From positions 1 to 31,678 of the IMG/VR virus record IMGVR_UViG_3300027852_000126: a stretch of 31,678 nt of DNA; one strand, 5' to 3'. This DNA is from a virus. Under the pieces are notes generated by a model, which ran no database searches, was not told the origin of the DNA, and saw only the letters and a list, made by a program, of their open reading frames with translations. How positions within the stretch are numbered: position 1 is the first letter of the stretch; every line of letters begins with the position of its first letter. This document shows, in pieces, positions 6,757 to 16,826 of the stretch. Position numbers and translations under genes: made by a program.

Positions 6757-8247
6757 CTAAACTGTTATATCGCCGATCATTTTGTAAGTATCTGTCGTGT
6801 TAGTTGGTACTAATTCAAACGAGGAGTTTTGACCATTTGATTTATCTGCAGAAGATTTACTTTCAAGAGTCCCTGTCCCAGAGACTGTGATCTGCCCTGC
6901 TCCTCCAGCGATAACCCTTAGAGGTCCAGAAGCTGAGAGACCAGCATTAAGGGTTAGTGTAATTGCAGCAGCGTTGTTCATTTCAAGAGTACGTCTGCCA
7001 TTAAAGTCAGCAGAAGTTAGAGTTCGTGAGGTTCCGGTATCTTCAACATATTCAACAGCGTCCTCTGAGCTCTCAAGTATCCCCATGCTAAAAAACGTAC
7101 TGTCGCTGTCCGCTACGTTTCCACCAGAGAGCGCGAACGTTAATCTGTAAATATCATCAGCAAGTAGAGCATAGACTCCAGAAGACATTACTGTTCCATC
7201 TTGCGAGGCAAAGCCGCCTTGAGCAATTTTCGTCCAAGATGATCCTCCGTCGGTGGAAACTTCAATATAGCAGGCACCGTCCCTGTTGCTGTCGAGTTTT
7301 ATACCAGCATTGAATATCCCGTACTTACCGTCTAAGGATGCTGGGACAGTGAATCTATTAGACGAAAGTGCCCCTTCTGTGTCAAAGAGTTCCGTCCCTA
7401 GAGTAACTTCTGTTTCTACCCAAGCGGTGATAGACTGGGTTGTTGCTGTTGTGGCTCGGAAGCCTTTGAAAGCCACGGGCATAGTTCCTCCGCCAGACAT
7501 CGCCTCTGGCTGTGGTCCATCATCGTAGCCTATGCAGCGTAGATATGTCCGACCAGCGCCGACTCCAGCTGAGTAAACTCCGAAACCAACTTCATCTATG
7601 TCAGATATTGAATGACTGCTTGTGGTTCCAGAAGACACTTCAATCCAATCAAGTCCGTCCATAGAAACATAAAATGTAATTGCTGTCCCAACACGAGTTA
7701 CTCGCATATAGAATTTGTCAACACTTGATGGGAATAATCCAACTCGTTCATTAGTTATGTTTACGCTTAGGACGTTTGGTGATGTATTAGTCCAGAATTG
7801 AAGTTCGATGTTTCTTCCAAAGCGATACAACTCAACAAGTTTTATTCCGGATGAGGAGTTACCGCAGAAGATAGCTAGCGAGGCGTCGTTGTCATCAACT
7901 ATAGAGCCTCTTAGGGTGAAGACTTTATCAAAGTCAGCACCTAGAGTTACGGACGCAGCCGCAAAAGAGGCGTTGTCATCCGCATCATGATCAATCATCC
8001 AGGTACTATCTGCCGCGTCGTAAGCGTTAGTTACTGGTGTGCCTCCATTCTCGGCAGTGAATATATCACCTGGACGGGTGAACCTAGCAAAACCAAGATG
8101 AGTAGCTTGTGGACCTCGCCCTATAAAATCTGCGAGCTCACCAAAATTAACTTCTCTGGAATTTGCCCCGACCTTAGCGTGGAAAACTTCAGTTCCGTCT
8201 AGAGGCAACTCTGTTGTGGTCAGGTCACTGATTTCTTTATTAGCCAT
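6757..8247 (-). CDS. Tail receptor-binding/adhesin protein with lectin-like and C1q-like domains
   Basis: A 496-residue protein. The N-terminus (MANKEISDLTTTELPLDGTE) is the type often seen on phage tail fibres and spikes, used for attachment to the tail. Residues about 50-245 look like a concanavalin/laminin-G-type beta sandwich (FYMRVTRVGTAITFYVSMDG, DWIEVSS). Residues about 258-395 look like a C1q/TNF-like head (GVYALLADDIYRLTF, FFSMGI). The last 100 residues form a beta-rich terminal domain (RTLTSADFNGRRTLEMNNAA). The role would be binding host surface sugars or proteins. The start overlaps the tip protein stop as TAATG. Domain calls are from pattern reading, not a search. Confidence 0.75.
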   Translation of the reverse strand: MANKEISDLTTTELPLDGTEVFHAKVGANSREVNFGELADFIGRGPQATHLGFARFTRPGDIFTAENGGTPVTNAYDAADSTWMIDHDADDNASFAAASVTLGADFDKVFTLRGSIVDDNDASLAIFCGNSSSGIKLVELYRFGRNIELQFWTNTSPNVLSVNITNERVGLFPSSVDKFYMRVTRVGTAITFYVSMDGLDWIEVSSGTTSSHSISDIDEVGFGVYSAGVGAGRTYLRCIGYDDGPQPEAMSGGGTMPVAFKGFRATTATTQSITAWVETEVTLGTELFDTEGALSSNRFTVPASLDGKYGIFNAGIKLDSNRDGACYIEVSTDGGSSWTKIAQGGFASQDGTVMSSGVYALLADDIYRLTFALSGGNVADSDSTFFSMGILESSEDAVEYVEDTGTSRTLTSADFNGRRTLEMNNAAAITLTLNAGLSASGPLRVIAGGAGQITVSGTGTLESKSSADKSNGQNSSFELVPTNTTDTYKMIGDITV

Positions 8248-11200
8248 TATGCTTCGTCTCCACTAAGTGTGACGGTATCGCCACCAGATTGTTGATCACC
8301 AGATGTTAGAAGTAGGTCATTCCCAGAATTCATATCACCAGACAATTTTTCAGCGCTTCCTAAAGTAACAGGAAACCACCCATAATACAATGAAGATTTT
8401 GTATCTCCGGTTGTTCGTCTTGCATAAAGTCGTATATCAGCCACGCTGCCAACTATACCAGTGAAGTCGACAGCAACCGGACTAGTGACACTAGAGGCTG
8501 AAAGAGATACCTCTTCAACTCCATCAACCCATACTTCTAGATCGTAGGTTTCCACTTTATCTGGAGTTTCGTCAGCATCGAGTTCCAGAGAAATCTGACC
8601 TTCAGTTCTATTTGAATTTACCCAAGAGAGGTTCTGAGAACCAGCCGCTAGTTTCGGAAGTATACGATCACCACCGTATTGCAGGTTCCTTGGGCGCAAG
8701 GGTCTATCAGCAACGTCTTGCAGAACGTAGGAAGATTCTGTAACTTCAGATTCACCTTGTGCTGAACCACCAACTCTATCCAAAAGCTTGTAGTAGATTG
8801 TTCCATCTTCAAGCAATTCTGCCCCAATGGTCGAAAGAGACAGAAGAGAAACATCGAAGAAGTAAACAATAGTATCTAAGGCATGAGTGATAGGTACAGT
8901 ACCTAACAGTCCGCGATGAACATTGGTCAGAGTGAAGGTTCCATCCATATTATCAGTGACGCCCTCATATCCCATCCACTCACCGTCGACATAGAGAATA
9001 CCGGCTTCTCCACTTTGTATCTGAGCAACAGTGGCAGCAATGGGATCTGATCCGTCTGCGCCTATGATCGTATTAATTGTGAAACCAGTAGCATCAACAC
9101 CAGTTAGGAAACCCTCAGTGTTCTCATACATTGCAGACAACTTACCGCTGAGAGAATGTAAGACCTGCTGAGGCTCCCATATATCTAGAACTCCTGTTGT
9201 TGTCCCACTGACCATATCAAAGCTATCAGAAGCTGCCTTCGGACTAACTGTAAATGGAATGACTGCACCAAACCCATCGAAGACCGGATCCTCAAGATTT
9301 GATCCAAAGAAATATGGCATATCAACAATATCAGAAGTAACAATAGCTTCAGGTTCAGGACGATCATCAGACCAACCTGTATCCTCTGGGTCAGAGAATA
9401 CAACTGTACTGACAGCGAATATATCTTGGACAAGTTCAACAGATATTTTGTTATCATCAATCTGACCGAGATCCAAGTTCTGAACACGACAGACCAGTTC
9501 TGTTACCCCGTATTCTGGAATTGATACTTTTATCGGTGCGCCGAGTTCTAGATCAAAGGCATTGCGATTCATTGTGCATGTGAGACGAAGAAGTGGAAAC
9601 GATAATACAGAAAGCTCTCTAGCTGCCAGTTGATTAGCAATCGTCTTATCATAGCAAAAAGGAAATGAGATCTCACTTGTGCTTTTACCGACCATATTAG
9701 CAACTGCCATGTTCTGGGCTTCAGCGACTCTAGTTCCTTCTTTTTCTCGTGATGCAAATGAAACCTTAACAACCGACTTCAAATCTTGCCAGCTTGTTTT
9801 TGTGAAAGAAGTAACTTCTATGATATCATCTTCATCATAGATTGGTAAGGTTCCTACAGTGTAGTCATCGCGAATCAATTTAAGTTCAATCTCTCCGACA
9901 GAGTTTTGGCTAAGAACACCGTCAATTTGTCTTAGAACCTCCTGGAATATCTTTTTACCAGTTTGAGAAGAAGTGACTTTAATAGAGCAACCATGACCTT
10001 CAGCTATCAGAGTTACACCGGCATCGTAGAAAGATTGAAAATTAAGATTAGCTGTTTCTAGACCAAGTCCAGACCAACCATCGACCGCCATATGGTACAA
10101 AGCTCCAGCTGGGTTGATGTCTGGGTGATCAAGAGCAATATGCCCAAGGAATGGTAGATTGAGATAGTTGGAATACTTCCCGACAAGAAATTCTGTCTTC
10201 CTCAAGGCAGGTGTTTCACCAATCCATTGATTTGGCATAACTATGTGACAGACACCATTGTATGCAGGAACCAGTCCTACACCAATTGAGGATTCCAGAT
10301 TAGGATCAACGTCTTGATCGAACTTACCAGCGTAGAAAGTAAAGTCACCGACATGACCACCACCACTTTTCTTACCTCCATACAACTTTGGTTCGTTAAT
10401 GTCAGAAGAGACCGTATCTATTACTTCTCCGAATCCTTTAATTGTGTATGTTTGCGAGTTAACGGTGATAATAGTAAATAACGGAAGAGTTGGTGAAAGC
10501 TGTGCGGCAACAGATAAATATCTGGCTCCTGGAGCCAGTGTATAGTTGACTTTCATTACCTCATTTATAGTATCACCATTTTCTGTATCCTGAACTGCTA
10601 AAGCCCCTTCTACGGGGTTCACAGGACTTCCGAAAGGATCTCCACTAACTGAATGCATTATTGCGCTAAGAGTGAAGCTACCGCTCGATGGACCACCTCC
10701 AGCTAACGGTGTTTTCTCAGTATCAAAATCAATAATAGCCTCTAGTTGTAAATCACCAGCGGAGGCAAGATTATCATATTGTTCTGCTGTCAATCCAGTG
10801 ACTGCTAGAATATCAGTTTCTTCGTAGACCAGAGACGAGGAACTAATGCTCATAGTGAGATCTTCATGATAAGTCTGCACCTGTTCTGGGTACAGGGTAT
10901 CTCCTTCAGCTACCACTTCATCATCAATATAAATTTTCTTAAGCTGAACGTTAGGACCGAGACAAATACCAAGATCTATAGAAAGATAATAATTATACCC
11001 AACCGTAACTTTCGTGGAACTGAACAATCCGGTCTTCATTTTTTCTTTTATAGGCTTTGATCTAAAATCTCCATACCAGAGAGTGTTAGGACCGGCGATA
11101 CGCGCACAACCCAAGAGGAGGGCTACCGGAGCATCTTCGGTAGCTTGTGGGAAGTTATTAGGATCCAGATCTTCAGGACGTGCGTTCTCAAACTCTGGCT

Positions 11201-11264
11201 TCGGGGCCAGCAGTGCCGTTATGAGGAATGATACGGCGAACAGGGCTAATGTGAACCAAATCAT
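8247..11264 (-). CDS. Large tail tip / central fibre protein (host-specificity type)
   Basis: A 1005-residue protein. A hydrophobic N-terminal helix (residues 1-21, MIWFTLALFAVSFLITALLA) precedes a beta-rich chain with many Asp/Gly turns. The middle (EDDIIEVTSFTKTSWQDLKS, then GAPIKVSIPEYG) matches the 'putative phage tail protein' family found in siphophage tips, equivalent in position to lambda gpJ and the large tip protein of gene transfer agents. A Fn3-like segment lies near residues 880-970 (LSWVNSNRTEGQISLELDAD). It would close the tail tip and link hub to receptor-binding protein. It overlaps both neighbours by one or two bases (TGATG upstream, TAATG downstream). Confidence 0.85.
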   Translation of the reverse strand: MIWFTLALFAVSFLITALLAPKPEFENARPEDLDPNNFPQATEDAPVALLLGCARIAGPNTLWYGDFRSKPIKEKMKTGLFSSTKVTVGYNYYLSIDLGICLGPNVQLKKIYIDDEVVAEGDTLYPEQVQTYHEDLTMSISSSSLVYEETDILAVTGLTAEQYDNLASAGDLQLEAIIDFDTEKTPLAGGGPSSGSFTLSAIMHSVSGDPFGSPVNPVEGALAVQDTENGDTINEVMKVNYTLAPGARYLSVAAQLSPTLPLFTIITVNSQTYTIKGFGEVIDTVSSDINEPKLYGGKKSGGGHVGDFTFYAGKFDQDVDPNLESSIGVGLVPAYNGVCHIVMPNQWIGETPALRKTEFLVGKYSNYLNLPFLGHIALDHPDINPAGALYHMAVDGWSGLGLETANLNFQSFYDAGVTLIAEGHGCSIKVTSSQTGKKIFQEVLRQIDGVLSQNSVGEIELKLIRDDYTVGTLPIYDEDDIIEVTSFTKTSWQDLKSVVKVSFASREKEGTRVAEAQNMAVANMVGKSTSEISFPFCYDKTIANQLAARELSVLSFPLLRLTCTMNRNAFDLELGAPIKVSIPEYGVTELVCRVQNLDLGQIDDNKISVELVQDIFAVSTVVFSDPEDTGWSDDRPEPEAIVTSDIVDMPYFFGSNLEDPVFDGFGAVIPFTVSPKAASDSFDMVSGTTTGVLDIWEPQQVLHSLSGKLSAMYENTEGFLTGVDATGFTINTIIGADGSDPIAATVAQIQSGEAGILYVDGEWMGYEGVTDNMDGTFTLTNVHRGLLGTVPITHALDTIVYFFDVSLLSLSTIGAELLEDGTIYYKLLDRVGGSAQGESEVTESSYVLQDVADRPLRPRNLQYGGDRILPKLAAGSQNLSWVNSNRTEGQISLELDADETPDKVETYDLEVWVDGVEEVSLSASSVTSPVAVDFTGIVGSVADIRLYARRTTGDTKSSLYYGWFPVTLGSAEKLSGDMNSGNDLLLTSGDQQSGGDTVTLSGDEA

Positions 11265-12067
11265 CAGAGACGGCTCTTGAATGGATTTTTATCAGGCACT
11301 AAAGGAAATCCTCCAAAATTACGCGCGTTATTGAACTTAGTGATACAATCACCGGCTAGGGCGTGATTACAGCCTTGGCGAATAGTGATAGTGTCAGTAG
11401 CTACTAATCCTGAAAATGGAGATGATACAGTAAATAGAGTTCCGACATTGTCGATTATCATGCGACGCTCCCCACCAGAAACAAACACCATCTCACCAGC
11501 GTTACAGGCGTCGTCTGCGAAAGGTGAGCTTGCAAGAGTAATCATATTCTCAGAAATACTGCTTACCACCACATTACTTTCAAAGGTGGTTGGATCAACT
11601 TGACATAAGTCATCATATAGAATATTGTTACATGGAGCCTGATATTTTACCCCTGGAAGCGGACCGTTAAGTGCGAATGATAGTAGAGATGGAACTTTTA
11701 GCTTGGCTATGTTTTTCTCAACTGACCAAGATAAAACTTCTCCTTGCCATTGTAAAAGAGTTGCATTTACATCATTAGGATGAGCTCGTCGTAGCTCTAA
11801 GATCAAAGAAGGTGGCGCGGTGCTGTAGACGTATTCCTGAACCATTGGATTGTTGAATGGTAAGGAGATAACCATAGACAAGTCTTCATCCTGAGTACCT
11901 CGTTCCAACTTCTCGCGCTGAATAGTAGCAATTTCGTAGGTTCCTTCGGAGTTGGTGATCTCTTCGTTCCAAGACGTGAAACGATATGTATTATAGTTTC
12001 CGGTGAACTTGAACAGTTCTATTGGAGCGCCACTGGCCGAACTCTTCTCTGTTGTTTCGAACGTCAT
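11264..12067 (-). CDS. Tail hub protein, BR0599/DUF2163-like, with a conserved Cys set
   Basis: A 267-residue baseplate hub-type protein. The C-terminal third carries the BR0599 signature: CNNILYDDLC (Cys146, Cys155), then GCNHALAGDC (Cys233, Cys241) and NARNFGGFPLVP. A further Cys is at 188. Lambda gpL, in the same tail position, binds an iron-sulphur cluster through four Cys, so these residues may do the same. The N-terminal part is beta-rich (IELFKFTGNYNTYRFTSW). The gene lies between the distal tail protein and the long tip protein, as in gene transfer agents and many siphophages. Confidence 0.85.
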   Translation of the reverse strand: MTFETTEKSSASGAPIELFKFTGNYNTYRFTSWNEEITNSEGTYEIATIQREKLERGTQDEDLSMVISLPFNNPMVQEYVYSTAPPSLILELRRAHPNDVNATLLQWQGEVLSWSVEKNIAKLKVPSLLSFALNGPLPGVKYQAPCNNILYDDLCQVDPTTFESNVVVSSISENMITLASSPFADDACNAGEMVFVSGGERRMIIDNVGTLFTVSSPFSGLVATDTITIRQGCNHALAGDCITKFNNARNFGGFPLVPDKNPFKSRL

Positions 12068-12070
12068 ACA

Positions 12071-13246
12071 TCACCCGTTATCTGTTGTAATGATATCGAA
12101 AGAGACCTCACTCTCAAGAGGGTAATGCCGCCAAGAAATCTGATCAGACATCCTTGCTTTTAGAAGGTAGCTGATGCGGGTCACATTAGCCACTTTTGGG
12201 TCTACTGGCAAGGCCGGAGAAAAGGTGACTATTACAGTACCTCCTCCGTCCACAGAATTAGTGATGGTATGAGAACTTTTAGTTCCGTCGGTGTATAGAA
12301 TTTCAAAGTGAGTATAAGCAGTGAATGCGTGGAATAGTTCATCGGAATAGGTTTCATTGATAACCATAGTCGTACCACCTTGAGACAAGGCTGTGTCAAG
12401 GGTCATGTCTGCTAATTGAGATGATATCAAGAAAGGCTTCCATGAACCACGGCACCAATCCATCAAGACGGTCCAGTAATCATAGTCTGCTTCATTACCA
12501 TAACCGCGCTCAACTCTGAACTTGCGCGTACCAGAGATATTGGCTCGCAGGTATCTTGAGGAGATAGTTCTCAAGCCAGTCTTGTTATCATCAACTTCAC
12601 GAGGAAAAGTATAGTTCTCATCCACACCAGCTTGGAAAGTTCTCTCCAGAATAGGTAAGCTATCCAATGTTGTCAGGGTCACAGCGTTATTGGTACGAAT
12701 TACATCGTTCTCTATCCAACTACTCACTTGGGCAGATACTGAACCTGCCATAGCATCCCATCGGAAACCTTGTCCGTTAGCCAATAAGCCAGTGATACCT
12801 TTGATTGTGAAGAAGTCTGTTGTGATGTCAATGCCCAAGGGAGCAGACAGGTTAGCACCATCTGCATCCATAGTTGTGACGACACCTTCTATGGCAACTC
12901 TGGTGTAGGGATTGAAGAAAACAATACGACCACCGTCTGAAATTTGTGCTCGCACAGGATCAAAGAATACTTTGGTTGCACCGCTTGAGGCGAGAGCAGT
13001 AACTCTCGCTGCGAATGGCCAAACAGGGACAGTCGAAGGTAACATTAGATCACGTGCAATAAGTTCAACAAAGGTATTGCGTTCAGTCTGATCTATTCCA
13101 GCCCAAGAGAGGGTCATAGTTGTTCTAGGAGTTGGACGGAGAGACAGTCTGCTCTCTGTACCATTCTTCGTTGACATTATATCAGTTAACCAATTCCAAG
13201 TCTCTCTGACTGGTGTCTCTGGAAATAGATTTAAGATATTGGTCAT
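12071..13246 (-). CDS. Distal tail (Dit-like) protein
   Basis: A 391-residue, beta-rich virion protein right after the tape measure gene, the usual place of the distal tail protein that caps the tube and attaches the tip. The N-terminus (MTNILNLFPETPVRETWNWL) and RPTPRTTMTLSW are of a kind met in tail proteins of aquatic siphophages. A second part with FRVERGYGNEADYDYW precedes a C-terminal Ig-like stretch. The start ATG 13246 overlaps the tape measure stop as TAATG. The Dit role is mostly from gene order. An exact family was not recognised. Confidence 0.7.
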   Translation of the reverse strand: MTNILNLFPETPVRETWNWLTDIMSTKNGTESRLSLRPTPRTTMTLSWAGIDQTERNTFVELIARDLMLPSTVPVWPFAARVTALASSGATKVFFDPVRAQISDGGRIVFFNPYTRVAIEGVVTTMDADGANLSAPLGIDITTDFFTIKGITGLLANGQGFRWDAMAGSVSAQVSSWIENDVIRTNNAVTLTTLDSLPILERTFQAGVDENYTFPREVDDNKTGLRTISSRYLRANISGTRKFRVERGYGNEADYDYWTVLMDWCRGSWKPFLISSQLADMTLDTALSQGGTTMVINETYSDELFHAFTAYTHFEILYTDGTKSSHTITNSVDGGGTVIVTFSPALPVDPKVANVTRISYLLKARMSDQISWRHYPLESEVSFDIITTDNG

Positions 13247-16200
13247 TACGCACCTAGAACTTGTTTGATCGACTTGGCGTTGCGCTCAACAGCCTTAACG
13301 ATCATTGTGTCTCCTTCTGAACCACCGAGTGCACCAGCGATATCAGCAGGACTGACAACAACGGCGATATTCGGAGCGGCTACATTGACAGTCGGAGCTT
13401 CATTACCACTAACTCCCTTATTGTTCTTCTGAGCATTTTGTTGACCTGGAGTTAGGATATCTACGCGCTCGTCGGGTCGCTTGGCGAATTGCACAAGCTG
13501 ACTATCTGTTGATCCAGGACCGCTCGGTAGAATAGAACCACCGCTGGAAAACCCAAGGGCACCACCGCCACCAGTAGCGCCGCCCAGAGGTGCACCGAAC
13601 ACAAAGCCAAGAGCCTTGAGGATCAGTTGCTTGGCGATCAACTTAGTGATCTGTGAAAATAAGTCAAAGAAGAACGATTTGATATTGAACTTACCGGTCT
13701 TAGCAAACTCTACGATTGCGTCGGCAGCACTATCGGCAGCACCGACAACTACATCGCCGAGTGCTGAGCCGAGTTCAGATGCGCTCATGATAGCACTGGT
13801 GATAGACGCTCTGAAACCTCCGGCCAGAGTTCCAGCCGCAGAGTCAGCCGCTGTCTGCATCTCACGGATGGCAACCGTATAATCTTCAACGCTAAGACGT
13901 CCTTGCTCAAACAAGGCGTTCAGCGCCATCTGTTGTTCTTTGATCTCTTCACGAGGACCAGTGATGCTTTCCAAGACTTCTGCCTGAGTGCGAGCAGCAT
14001 CCAGTGATTTCAGAGTAGCGTTTGCCAGTTCCAGTTCCGTTTGGGTCAGACCACGCTTCAGATCTTTCTCAATTTTGAGAATTTCCTCTGCGCGTTCACG
14101 TTCACTATTAGTCAAACGCAGCAACTCTATTTCCTTGTTCATACCAGCGATTATCGCACCGAAGTCTTTACCTTTACCTTTACCACCACCTTTACCGCCG
14201 CCGCTGCCGCTATCAGTAGTATTCTTGTTAGCCTCAGCTAATGCGATTAACTTATCATCTGAGATCGCATCCTGAACATTAGATCTAGCTCTATCAGTGA
14301 TTGGATCAAGTAGATTACCGAAGGCGTTTCCAAGACTTTCTAGACTGGTTGACTCAAAAGTCTCTTTGAAAGCACCGCTGAAAGCTTCTGCGGCAGCGTC
14401 CCCTGCACCAGCGTATTCGCTTTTAAATCTACCGAGCTCCACAGAACCGAGCTCCCCGATCTGACCACTGAACCCAAAGAGTTCTGCTGCCTTGGTTCCA
14501 CCAACGAAGGAGACCAATTTATTGATTGCTCCGATCACAAGGTTAATTGCCTTAATGGCTCCGTTAGCGAATGCCTCAAATCCAGCGATTAATGCATTTG
14601 CTATAGCAGTCGCGGCTGCGCCTGCTCCTGGAGGAAGAGTCTTGAACGCTGCGATCACACCAGCGATAGCTGACTGAGCTGCTCTAGGTAAAACCGTAAG
14701 AGTATCATAGAAAACAGTTCCTATGAACTCTATTGTCTTAATGACACCAGAACCAAATCCCACAAACAAATTAGATACGAAACTTATAGAGCTATTGAAT
14801 CCTTCTTTAAAAGAATCAGTGAATGGTAAAATCTCTTCAGTCATTAATTGAAACGCTGCAACAACAAAATCTCTAAGACCGACCATTCCATCTGAGGTGA
14901 CTTTAATGATGTTACCCCATTTCACAAATATAGCGATAACCGCCGCAACCGCCAAAACAGTTAAACCTATCGGACCAATAAATGCAGCTAGACTAGACAT
15001 AGCTACACTAACTAGACCAATACCACCAGCCAGCATTGGGAGCATACTTGTTAGCCGGGCCGCTGTGGTGGCCTGCGCCGCCTGTGCGCCCGCTAAACGG
15101 GCGTTAGCCGCCGCTGCGCTAGTGGTGGCAGCAGTTTGTGCCGCACGGGCGCTAGTAAGCCTCCCAGCAGTCGTAAGTTCTACATTCTCTACAATAGAAA
15201 GTTGTTGCGTGGCTCTTGAGAGATTAGCTTTTGCCACACCTAGAGCAACGAAGCGACCCGTTGCTATATTACGAGCCTGCCCATTAACCACAGTGAACTG
15301 AGTATCGAGAACGGTCTGTTGTAGCTGTGCCTTCTGAATACCCAAGAGGGACAGTCTCTGGGTAAGTTCCACCTGACGTTGAGCATTCTGTGCTACCTGA
15401 GCCGCATTGTTGCGGACAGAAGCAGTCGCTCTGAGATTCTCTACCTCCAAGAGACGAACTGATCTCAATGCGGCTGTTTTCAAACCTACAACATAATTGG
15501 CTATACTGGTGAGAGCTCGACCAGCGAAAGTTGCCGCCAAAGCCACACCTAGAGTTGCGAGTGTGCCGATTATTAAATTAAGATTCTCAGACAGAACAAT
15601 GATCGCCTTGGCCAACTTAGCTGAACCATTGGTCGTATCATCGAGATTGTCCAAGAACTGCAACCAGTTTGAATTGGCGATCGATAAAGCCTGAGCTATT
15701 GTCGGAACAGTATTGCCGAATAATGTGTTGATCTCATCTTCTGCTTCACGGAACGCTTTGAGAATAGTTTCTGCTGAAATCTTACCATCAGCACCCATCT
15801 CACGCAGTTCACCACGCGTGACACCAAGGCTCTTAGCAATAACGTCGGCGACAAATGGAAGTTGCTCGAGAACAGAACGAAGTTCGTCACCTCTAAGCGT
15901 GTTGGACGCCATACCCTGTCCAAGCTGGATCAAGGCAGCATGTGCCTCTCTGGCAGACGCACCAGAGATGATGGTCGCTTTACTAAGGCTCTCAGTGAAC
16001 GTAAGTGTTTCCTCTTGGGATATTCCTAGTTCACGGACTGACAAAGCAGTACGAGAGTATATGTCTGCAACGGCTTCAAAGCTGGTACGGCTATCTCGAG
16101 CCACTTGGAATAGACGTGTCTGGATTTCCTCAAGATTAGATGCACTTTTTGAAGTCAGTCGCAATCTGTTTTCATAATTGGTCAACAAATCAAGCTGACG

Positions 16201-16374
16201 TGTGATTGCACGAATTGCCCCTGCTCCGCCCAAGACGAAGATGGCTCTCTGCATCAAGAAGATACCGCGTGTGGCATTGTTCGCCGCTACACCGATATTG
16301 TCTATCTTACGCTTAATAACTCTAAAGCCAGTTGATCTAGCTCTGATGTCGACATTATGAGTAGTTGTAGCCAT
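13246..16374 (-). CDS. Tail tape measure protein
   Basis: A 1042-residue protein and the longest gene in the window. It sets tail length and is ejected ahead of DNA. The N-terminal 270 residues carry the TIGR02675-type tape measure domain (LSKATIISGASAREAHAALI, RGDELRSVLEQLP, VTRGELREMGADGKISAETI). Long Ala-rich helical stretches and hydrophobic segments follow (about 265-290, 445-490 and 580-640). A Gly/Lys-rich spacer (GSGGGKGGGKGKGKD) lies near residue 720, and a lambda-gpH-like C-terminus follows (SFFFDLFSQITKLIAKQLIL). At about 0.15 nm per residue the tail would be near 155 nm, an inference. Residues 402-444 are coded by 130 nt without GA or TC. Confidence 0.92.
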   Translation of the reverse strand: MATTTHNVDIRARSTGFRVIKRKIDNIGVAANNATRGIFLMQRAIFVLGGAGAIRAITRQLDLLTNYENRLRLTSKSASNLEEIQTRLFQVARDSRTSFEAVADIYSRTALSVRELGISQEETLTFTESLSKATIISGASAREAHAALIQLGQGMASNTLRGDELRSVLEQLPFVADVIAKSLGVTRGELREMGADGKISAETILKAFREAEDEINTLFGNTVPTIAQALSIANSNWLQFLDNLDDTTNGSAKLAKAIIVLSENLNLIIGTLATLGVALAATFAGRALTSIANYVVGLKTAALRSVRLLEVENLRATASVRNNAAQVAQNAQRQVELTQRLSLLGIQKAQLQQTVLDTQFTVVNGQARNIATGRFVALGVAKANLSRATQQLSIVENVELTTAGRLTSARAAQTAATTSAAAANARLAGAQAAQATTAARLTSMLPMLAGGIGLVSVAMSSLAAFIGPIGLTVLAVAAVIAIFVKWGNIIKVTSDGMVGLRDFVVAAFQLMTEEILPFTDSFKEGFNSSISFVSNLFVGFGSGVIKTIEFIGTVFYDTLTVLPRAAQSAIAGVIAAFKTLPPGAGAAATAIANALIAGFEAFANGAIKAINLVIGAINKLVSFVGGTKAAELFGFSGQIGELGSVELGRFKSEYAGAGDAAAEAFSGAFKETFESTSLESLGNAFGNLLDPITDRARSNVQDAISDDKLIALAEANKNTTDSGSGGGKGGGKGKGKDFGAIIAGMNKEIELLRLTNSERERAEEILKIEKDLKRGLTQTELELANATLKSLDAARTQAEVLESITGPREEIKEQQMALNALFEQGRLSVEDYTVAIREMQTAADSAAGTLAGGFRASITSAIMSASELGSALGDVVVGAADSAADAIVEFAKTGKFNIKSFFFDLFSQITKLIAKQLILKALGFVFGAPLGGATGGGGALGFSSGGSILPSGPGSTDSQLVQFAKRPDERVDILTPGQQNAQKNNKGVSGNEAPTVNVAAPNIAVVVSPADIAGALGGSEGDTMIVKAVERNAKSIKQVLGA

Positions 16375-16826
16375 TACGATAGCAACCTAAATCCAATAAT
16401 TTCAGACTGAGCCTCCAGTAGCGCAGTCTCAATAAAACCAGCAGCTACTTGAGTTGAAGAGCCAGAATTGAGTTTTCCGATATACGGCGTGGCGTTTGAT
16501 ATGTAGATAGCAGTTTCCAGTCCCCTTCCGGACACCCCTCTAACAGAACCGATACGAGCTAGTCCTGCAGATATAGCCGCGCTGGCATTAGCGCTCTCGC
16601 CGATACCGAGGTTCTTTCCTGGAGAATAGGCTTTGATAACAGACCGAGTTGGCGCACCAATACCGACGCGCCAATTGGAACGAGCGACACCTTTATCAAC
16701 AGGTGTGTTTTGAACAAGACTTCTCAAGGCGCGTGAAGAAAATGCCTTTACCATCCTAGTCCCAGAGTTCTCAATCTTAGAACCCTGAGACCTGATGTTA
16801 CGTGAGAACTGAGCCAGAGTAGCCAT
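16374..16826 (-). CDS. HK97 gp10-like minor tail / tail completion protein
   Basis: A 150-residue basic protein. TPVDKGVARSNWRVG (about residues 40-54) and SNATPYIGKLNSGSSTQVAA with FIETAL towards the end are the classic marks of the HK97 gp10-like family, which helps complete or join the tail. ATG 16826 is preferred over the GTG one codon earlier: it overlaps the preceding stop as TGATG and has AAAGAAG upstream. It lies between the assembly chaperone and the tape measure, which is slightly later than usual for this family. Confidence 0.8.
   Translation of the reverse strand: MATLAQFSRNIRSQGSKIENSGTRMVKAFSSRALRSLVQNTPVDKGVARSNWRVGIGAPTRSVIKAYSPGKNLGIGESANASAAISAGLARIGSVRGVSGRGLETAIYISNATPYIGKLNSGSSTQVAAGFIETALLEAQSEIIGFRLLS

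Noticed and set aside
15713-16177. 154-residue plus-strand frame within the tape measure
   Set aside because: Shadow of the tape measure gene; Ser/Arg-rich and without a start signal.
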